Assembly (NCBI RefSeq): GCF_001899645.1
Contig: NZ_MKVV01000104.1
Coordinates: 1-52,293 of the forward strand
Reading direction: 5' to 3'
Length of the DNA stretch: 52,293 nt
DNA from: Pseudonocardia sp. 73-21
GTDB taxonomy: Bacteria > Actinomycetota > Actinomycetes > Mycobacteriales > Pseudonocardiaceae
In this document: positions 47,291 through 52,293 of the stretch, one piece after another
How the letters are laid out: every line of letters starts with the position of its first letter
Position numbering within the stretch: position 1 is the first letter of the stretch
Made by a program: the position numbers and the translations under genes
Notes under the pieces: model-generated
What the model was told of the DNA's origin: nothing
The model's input: only the letters and a program-made list of their open reading frames with translations
The model's database searches: none

Positions 47291-49966
47291 CTACGGCCCG
47301 ACCGCTCCGGAGAGGGCGGCCCGACCGGCCTCGAGGCGGGCGACCGGTACCCGGAACGGTGAGCACGAGACGTAGTCGAGGCCGGCGCGGTGGAAGAAGT
47401 GGACGGAGTCCGGGTCCCCGCCGTGCTCGCCGCAGACCCCCAGCTGCAGGTCCGGCCGCACCGCACGGCCCTCGGCGGCGGCGAGCGCGATCAGCCGTCC
47501 GACGCCCTCGACGTCGAGGGTCTCGAAGGGTGACGCCGCGAAGATGCCGTGGTCGAGGTAGCGGGAGAAGAACGAGCCCTCGACGTCGTCGCGGGAGAAG
47601 CCCCACGTGGTCTGGGTGAGGTCGTTGGTGCCGAAGGAGAAGAACGCGGCCGTCTCGGCGATCGCACCAGCGGTCAGCGCGGCGCGGGGCAGCTCGATCA
47701 TCGTGCCGAGCGGCGCGTCGAGCCGGACGCCGGTCGCGGCGGCCTCCTCCTCGAGGACCGCGGTGATCTCCGCGACCACGTCGCGCAGCTCCGCCGCGGC
47801 GCCGACCAGCGGGATCATGATCTCCGGGCGGACGTCGATCCCCGCACGGGTCGCGGTCACGGCGGCCCGGGCGATCGCGCGGACCTGCATGCCGAACAGG
47901 CCCGGGACGGCGATGCCCAGGCGGACGCCTCGCAACCCGAGCATCGGGTTCTCCTCGTGGAGTCGGCGGACCGCGGCGAGCAGGGCCACGTCGCGCTCGT
48001 CCGTGGTGCCACGTTCCTGCGCGAGCGCCACGCGTACGGCGAGCGTCGTGAGGTCGGGGAGGAACTCGTGGAGCGGCGGGTCGAGCAGGCGGATCGTGAC
48101 CGGCAGCCCGTCCATGGCGGTGAACAGCTCGACGAAGTCGTCGTGCTGCAACGGCAGCAACGCGGCCAGGGCCGCATCGCGCCCGGCGTCGGTGTCGGCG
48201 AGCACGAGCCGTTCGACGTGCTCGCGCCGGTCGCCGAGGAACATGTGCTCGGTGCGCGCCAGGCCGATGCCCCGGGCCCCGAAGCGGCGGGCGCGGTCCG
48301 CGTCCTCGGCGGTGTCGGCGTTGGCCCGCACCTCCAGGCGCCTGCGGGTGTCGGCGTGGGTCATGAGCCGGTGCACGGCGTGCACGAGCCCACCGGTGGC
48401 GGTGGATCCGTCCTCGAAGTAGTCGACGACGGGGGAGCGCACGACGGGGACCTCGCCGAGGAAGACCTCACCGGTGCCGCCGTCGATGGAGATCACCTCG
48501 CCCTCGGCCACCACGACGCCTCCGGGGCCGGTCAGCCGGCGGCCGGCCACGTCGATGTCGAGCTCCTCGGCGCCGCACACGCACGTCGTGCCCATCCCGC
48601 GGGCGACGACCGCCGCGTGGCTGGTGCGCCCGCCGCGGCTGGTCAGCACGCCCCGCGCGGCGATCATGCCGTCGAGGTCGTCGGGGGTGGTCTCGTTCCG
48701 GACGAGGATGACGCGCTCGCCGGCGGCCGCGCGCGCCACCGCGGTCGGGCTGTCGAAGACCACCACGCCGGTCGCGGCGCCGGGGGAGGCGTTCATCCCC
48801 ACCGTCAGGACCTTCGCCCCGGCCGCGGCGTCGAAGCGCGGGAACATCAGCTGGGCGAGCTGGTCACCGGTGACGCGGCGCAGGGCCTCGTCGTCGTCGA
48901 TGAGGCCGTCGTCCACGAGCTGGCAGGCGATCACGAACGCGGCCGCCGCGGTGCGCTTGCCGACCCGGGTCTGCAGCATCCAGAGCGTGCCGCGCTCGAT
49001 GGTGAACTCGACGTCGCACAGGTCGCGGTAGTGGTGCTCCAGCGTCGCCATGATCTCGCGCAGCCGGTGGTAGGAAACAGGATCGCGGTGTTCGAGCTCG
49101 GTGAGCGGCAGCGTGTTGCGGATGCCGGCCACGACGTCCTCGCCCTGGGCGTTCTCGAGGTAGTCGCCGTAGACGCCCTTCTCCCCGGTGGCCGGGTCGC
49201 GCGTGAACGCCACACCGGACCCGGATCCGGCGCCGAGGTTGCCGAACACCATCGCGACGACGCTGACCGCGGTGCCCAGGTCGGCGGGGATGTGCTCGCG
49301 GTGGCGGTAGGTGGCGGCGCGCGGCGAGTTCCAGGACGCGAAGACCGCGCGGACGGCCATCGTCAGCTGCTCGTGGGGGTCCTGGGGGAAGTCGTGGCCG
49401 CTGTGCTCGCGCACCACGCCCTGGAACGCCGCGACGACGGCCCGCAGGTCGCCGGCGTCGAGGTCGACGTCCGAGGCCGTGCCGCGGAGGCGTTTCCGCT
49501 CGTCGAACACGGTGTCGAAGTGCGCGCCGTCGATGCCCAGGACGGTCGTGCCGAACATGTGGATCAGGCGGCGGTAGGAGTCCCAGGCGAAGCGGTCGTC
49601 GCCGGTGACCCGGGCCAGACCGAGTACGGAGGAGTCGGTGAGCCCGACGTCCAGAACGGTCTCCATCATCCCCGGCATCGACGACGCGCCGCCGGAGCGC
49701 ACCGCGACCAGCAGCGGGTCGTCGGCCTGCCCGAGCCGCCGGCCCGTCGCAGCCTCCAGGGCGGCGAGGTGCTCGTCGATCTCCGGGCCGAGCCCGGGCG
49801 GCTCGACGCCCGTCCGCAGGTAGGTCCGGCAGGCCTCGGTGGTGATGACGAACCCCGGGGGCACCGGGAGCCCCATGTTCGTCATCTCGGCGAGGTTCGC
49901 GCCCTTGCCGCCGAGCAGGTCCTTGAGGTCCCTGTTCCCCTCGGAGAACGCGTAGACGTACTTCAT
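47291..49966 (-). CDS. ppdK: Pyruvate, phosphate dikinase
   Basis: 891 residues, the usual PPDK length. The N-terminal ATP-grasp domain has LLGGKGANLAEMTNMGLPVP and AVRSGGASSMPGMMETVLDV. The central phosphohistidine domain has GGRTSHAAVVARGMGTTCVC, with the swivelling His. The C-terminal barrel has ARTEHMFLGDRRE, LGIAVPGLFGMQVRAI and LGVCGEHGGDPDSVHFF, then SCSPFRVPVARL. All expected motifs are present. It interconverts pyruvate, ATP and Pi with PEP, AMP and PPi. It follows a PspC-domain gene with a 4-bp ATGA overlap. Confidence 0.95.
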   Translation of the reverse strand: MKYVYAFSEGNRDLKDLLGGKGANLAEMTNMGLPVPPGFVITTEACRTYLRTGVEPPGLGPEIDEHLAALEAATGRRLGQADDPLLVAVRSGGASSMPGMMETVLDVGLTDSSVLGLARVTGDDRFAWDSYRRLIHMFGTTVLGIDGAHFDTVFDERKRLRGTASDVDLDAGDLRAVVAAFQGVVREHSGHDFPQDPHEQLTMAVRAVFASWNSPRAATYRHREHIPADLGTAVSVVAMVFGNLGAGSGSGVAFTRDPATGEKGVYGDYLENAQGEDVVAGIRNTLPLTELEHRDPVSYHRLREIMATLEHHYRDLCDVEFTIERGTLWMLQTRVGKRTAAAAFVIACQLVDDGLIDDDEALRRVTGDQLAQLMFPRFDAAAGAKVLTVGMNASPGAATGVVVFDSPTAVARAAAGERVILVRNETTPDDLDGMIAARGVLTSRGGRTSHAAVVARGMGTTCVCGAEELDIDVAGRRLTGPGGVVVAEGEVISIDGGTGEVFLGEVPVVRSPVVDYFEDGSTATGGLVHAVHRLMTHADTRRRLEVRANADTAEDADRARRFGARGIGLARTEHMFLGDRREHVERLVLADTDAGRDAALAALLPLQHDDFVELFTAMDGLPVTIRLLDPPLHEFLPDLTTLAVRVALAQERGTTDERDVALLAAVRRLHEENPMLGLRGVRLGIAVPGLFGMQVRAIARAAVTATRAGIDVRPEIMIPLVGAAAELRDVVAEITAVLEEEAAATGVRLDAPLGTMIELPRAALTAGAIAETAAFFSFGTNDLTQTTWGFSRDDVEGSFFSRYLDHGIFAASPFETLDVEGVGRLIALAAAEGRAVRPDLQLGVCGEHGGDPDSVHFFHRAGLDYVSCSPFRVPVARLEAGRAALSGAVGP

Positions 49967-50466
49967 CGGGTGCTGCGGGCCCGGGCGGCGAGCTCGTCGA
50001 CGCTGGCGCCGACCGCCGTCGACACGCCCGTGGCGGCCCGGCGGGCACCGTCGCGCACCTCGGGGTCGCGGAGCCGGTCGCCCAGCGAGGTGAGCGCGGC
50101 GTCGATCGCCGCAGCCCGGGAGCGCTCCTGGCGCTCGGCCTCCGACGGCGGCCCCTGCAGCGACGTGGCCAGGGACCGCAGGTCACCTCGGGCCGCGGTC
50201 CAGGCCTGGCGGGCGTGTCCGGGGCCGACCGGTGGCAGCACGCCGTGCGGGCCGTCGTCGGTCTGCGGGAGGACGATCCACGCGAGCAGGTACGCCCCGA
50301 CGGCGACGCCACCGGAGACGAGGGCGGCGGCCACGGCGGCGATGCGGACGAGGACCGGGTCCACCCCGAGGCGGATCGCGATCCCGGCGCAGACGCCGCC
50401 GAGGACCTGGTCCGCCCGGCTGCGTCGGAGGCCGGACGGTGGGGCGGCGTGCGGGTTCTCGGACAT
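49963..50466 (-). CDS. PspC-domain membrane protein
   Basis: 167 residues. The PspC block is SRADQVLGGVCAGIAIRLGV, DPVLVRIAAVAAALVSGGVA and VGAYLLAWIVLP, with one or two membrane helices. The C-terminal 95 residues are charged and helical and could interact with partners. PspC domains act in envelope-stress sensing. The start is ATG 50466; its stop overlaps the ppdK start. Coupling of a stress membrane protein to PPDK is unusual and unexplained. Confidence 0.83.
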   Translation of the reverse strand: MSENPHAAPPSGLRRSRADQVLGGVCAGIAIRLGVDPVLVRIAAVAAALVSGGVAVGAYLLAWIVLPQTDDGPHGVLPPVGPGHARQAWTAARGDLRSLATSLQGPPSEAERQERSRAAAIDAALTSLGDRLRDPEVRDGARRAATGVSTAVGASVDELAARARSTR

Positions 50467-50668
50467 GCCGTCGATGCTGCTGCGGGTGCGCCGCGGCGGC
50501 CAGGGGCGAAGGTCGGCCGGTTCGGGCCGGAGGGCCCTGCCGGGTGCGGGCAGCGGCTGCGAGGCTCGGGACGAGTACCGAGCCCGGCCGGATCCGCCCC
50601 TGCTGCTCACCCCGGATCGGGGCCGGCGGCGTCGTGTCGGGCGGCGTCGTGCGATGAAGGGGGACCGG

Positions 50669-51103
50669 ATGCGGGTGTGCGAGATGTCGGTGCTGGGCCC
50701 GGCCGAGCAGGCTCCCGGTGCCGGTGCGCTCGTCGCCCATCCCCAGCAGGACGTGGCGGAGGTGATCGGCGTACTGCGCCTCTCCGGGCTCGGCCGCCTG
50801 GCTGTGGTCGAGGACGGCGTGGTTCTCGGGACGGTCACCGAACGGGACCTGATCCGGGCCCTGGCGCCGGATGACGCGCAGATCGGCGACGACGTGCGGG
50901 GCCGGCTCGCCCGGCAGCGCGGGCTCGGCGGGTGGGGCGTGACCGTGCGTCGGGGTGGTGTGGTGCTCACCGGACCCGACCCCGACCCGGTCGAGCGCTG
51001 GGCCCTCGCCTCGATCATCGGGGCCGTGCCCGGCGTGACGGGGCTGCGGTTCGCCGCCTCCGGCGTCAGCCCGGTGCGGCCGGCCGGGCGTGTCGTCCGC
51101 TGA
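50669..51103 (+). CDS. Short CBS-BON protein
   Basis: 144 residues from ATG 50669 with GGGGG upstream; ATG 50654 is also in frame. The first half is a single CBS-like module: DVAEVIGVLRLSGLGRLAVV and EDGVVLGTVTERDLIRALAP. The second half resembles a BON domain: GVTVRRGGVVLTGPDPDPVE and IIGAVPGVTGLRF. Typical actinobacterial CBS-BON proteins are about 210-230 residues with two CBS modules; only one is here, so it may be a natural short form or another internally deleted gene. Confidence 0.68.
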   Translation: MRVCEMSVLGPAEQAPGAGALVAHPQQDVAEVIGVLRLSGLGRLAVVEDGVVLGTVTERDLIRALAPDDAQIGDDVRGRLARQRGLGGWGVTVRRGGVVLTGPDPDPVERWALASIIGAVPGVTGLRFAASGVSPVRPAGRVVR

Positions 51104-51192
51104 GTGCCGGCCGCCCCCGTCGTCGGGTGCGCTCCGGCCAGCAGCGGCGGAAGGTCCGGACCGGTCGACGGGGTCCTTCGACACTGCGCGCC

Positions 51193-51712
51193 TCAGCCGA
51201 TCGCCACCAGCCGGCCGCTGCGGCTGCCGACGACGAGGACGCCGTCCCCCGTCAGCGCCGGGTAGGAGTACACCGGGTCGCCCAGGGAGGACGAGCGGTG
51301 AGGTGGAGAGGTCACCGCCGCCGGGGTGCCCGGAGTCGTGGGTCCAGCGGTCGGAACCGGTGGCGGGGTCGATCGCGTGCAGGACGCCGTCGTTCCCGGC
51401 GACGTGGATCGTGCCGTCGGGTCCGACGACGGGACCCGGGGTGATGCCGCCGCCGAGGTCGCGGCTCCAGCGGATCGCGCCCGTCGTCGGGCCGTCGGTC
51501 GTCGACGCTCCGCTGTGGCGGGCGTCGTGCTGGGCCGACGGCCACGGCGCCCACGTCGCCGTCCCGGGAACCTGCGCCGTCGACGGGAGCGGCGTGGCGA
51601 CCAGGGTGGTCCCGGCCGCCGCAGGTGGCGCGGCGGTGCCGCACGCGGCGAGCAGCACCCCGACCAGGACGATGCCGGGTGCCGTCCGCGCCCGGCGACG
51701 CGTGGTGATCAC
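51193..51712 (-). pseudogene. PQQ-propeller lipoprotein, middle deleted and out of frame
   Basis: From GTG 51712 the signal GIVLVGVLLAACG carries a lipobox. The first repeats read RWSRDLGGGITPGPVVGPDG, TIHVAGNDGVLHAIDPATGS and DRWTHDSGHPGGGDLSTSPL. Near 51290 the frame breaks, and another frame gives VYSYPALTGDGVLVVGSRSG then RLVAIG and a stop at 51193. A PQQ-like propeller needs six to eight blades; only about two survive. So both ends are kept and the centre is lost. Confidence 0.72.
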
Positions 51713-52062
51713 CCGGACGACGGTAGATCGCCGGGCGCGCCGCAGCGGGCGTCCGGAGGTGACGAAGCGCGAACGGAGGGATGCCGGTCGACGCCGACTC
51801 CGATCAGGTGCCGGGAGCCCCGTCCCCGTCGTGCGGTGTCGGCGGCCGGGTCCGGGCCGGTCAGGACGCACCGTCGCGCGGGTGGTGCGGCCCCACGAGA
51901 ACGGGGGTGGTGGGAGCGGTCGGCCCGGATCGGGCGGGTACCGGCGAGCCCCGTTGCCATCGACGGGCACGCTGCCCCTCGGGCCCCCGCGGGGGGCAGT
52001 GTTCCGTGCCGGGCCCGTCATCGGCGGGAACCGGCGCCCCGCGAGGAGGGACCCGGAGTCCC
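51713..52062. other. Gap without recognisable gene
   Basis: About 350 bp of very GC-rich DNA. I found no protein family match on either strand and no clear hairpin. It contains the promoter for the PQQ-type gene. Confidence 0.4.
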
Positions 52063-52293
52063 TCAGCCGAGGACCGTGGAGACGTTGTCCGCGCTCGTGG
52101 TGAGCTGCACGTAGAGCTGGGCCCAGGCCTTGTCGGTGTCGGTGGCGGTCCCGCCGTCGCAGAAGGGCTCCTTGCCGGCTGCGGTGTAGTAGGCGAGGAA
52201 GGTCAGCTGCTGAGGCGGCTGCGAGTCCGGGCCGCCCTCGTAGGCGCTGTTGGGCTGCTCGGTCTGGTGCATCAGACACGGCGGGGTCGCTCC
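52063..52293 (-). CDS. C-terminal part of an unidentified protein (runs off right edge)
   Basis: The frame is open to the right end; 76 residues are visible, including CLMHQTEQPNSAYEGGPDSQ and LTFLAYYTAAGKEPFCDGGT, ending NVSTVLG. An ATG at 52272 lies within, but the frame continues upstream, so the start is probably outside. Two Cys and the composition suggest an exported domain. I do not recognise the family. Confidence 0.5.
   Translation of the reverse strand, partial: GATPPCLMHQTEQPNSAYEGGPDSQPPQQLTFLAYYTAAGKEPFCDGGTATDTDKAWAQLYVQLTTSADNVSTVLG

Noticed and set aside
47549..51103. A 1184-codon open frame on the + strand across ppdK and pspC
   Set aside because: It is antisense to ppdK, whose protein is unmistakable. 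Long antisense frames are expected in GC-rich DNA. Only its last 145 codons (CBS-BON) are real.
1..52293. CRISPR array, tRNA, rRNA, intact IS element or prophage
   Set aside because: I found no regularly spaced repeats, no tRNA-like cloverleaf, no transposase or phage protein. Small tRNAs could be missed by eye.

Overview
The window is 52 kb of very GC-rich DNA with short gaps and many ATGA or GTGA stop/start overlaps. Gene content points to an actinobacterium, probably Pseudonocardia or a relative: a DUF3040 protein, a mycothiol-dependent maleylpyruvate-isomerase-like enzyme, an MtrA/MtrB-like two-component system and CtaG/CopD copper proteins. This placement is inference from protein families. 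I saw no rRNA, tRNA, CRISPR array, intact insertion sequence or prophage. The region reads as a chromosomal stress and ion-homeostasis island.

Layout. 1-12 kb: start of an EctB-like ectoine transaminase (cut by the left edge), TatA and DUF2254, a CtaG-like protein, a membrane SGNH hydrolase, a K+/H+ antiporter, an SDR with a small membrane protein, a ProP-like MFS transporter and an APC permease. 12-24 kb: YrhK protein and CLC channel, MarR, a copper operon (CopA plus CopD-CtaG fusion), a DUF3040-response regulator-kinase-lipoprotein operon, and a DUF318-type permease. 23.6-31.4 kb: CDF transporter, csoR remnant, Cys-rich small protein, an ArsR/SRPBCC/mycothiol-enzyme operon, Lgt, a second CLC, a secreted phosphoesterase and a lipoprotein. 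31.4-36.8 kb: a sulfur block (YeiH exporter, metallo-beta-lactamase/rhodanese, sulfide:quinone reductase remnant, GntR, shortened rhodanese, TauE). 37-46 kb: kinase, ZIP, two PAP2 phosphatases, CstR-like repressor with DUF302, VIT1, a damaged metal ATPase, a frameshifted EAL gene. 46-52 kb: GlsB, an HTH-like protein, PspC-PpdK, a CBS/BON protein, a broken PQQ-propeller gene and one partial gene.

How the genes may work together. Five promoter regions (EctB-like, K+/H+ antiporter, ProP-like transporter, APC permease, DUF318 permease) carry the same 11-bp-phased direct repeat of CTGACGA. That layout is typical of OmpR-family regulator sites, and the MtrA/MtrB-like pair sits in the window, so I propose an osmotic-stress regulon. 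A second signal, TACC-N6-GGTA, occurs at the CstR-like repressor gene, the Cys-rich small protein, the csoR remnant and the permease, suggesting a persulfide-stress regulon. A third, ATGNCCGTACAT, occurs three times around the metallo-beta-lactamase/rhodanese and GntR genes, suggesting a GntR-controlled sulfur regulon.

A striking feature is the number of damaged genes that keep both ends but have lost the middle or changed frame: ROK, csoR, a secreted-protein paralogue, sulfide:quinone reductase, rhodanese, P-type ATPase/hemerythrin and PQQ propeller, plus an EAL gene with a one-base slip. Either this locus is decaying by short internal deletions or the assembly has errors; reads would decide.
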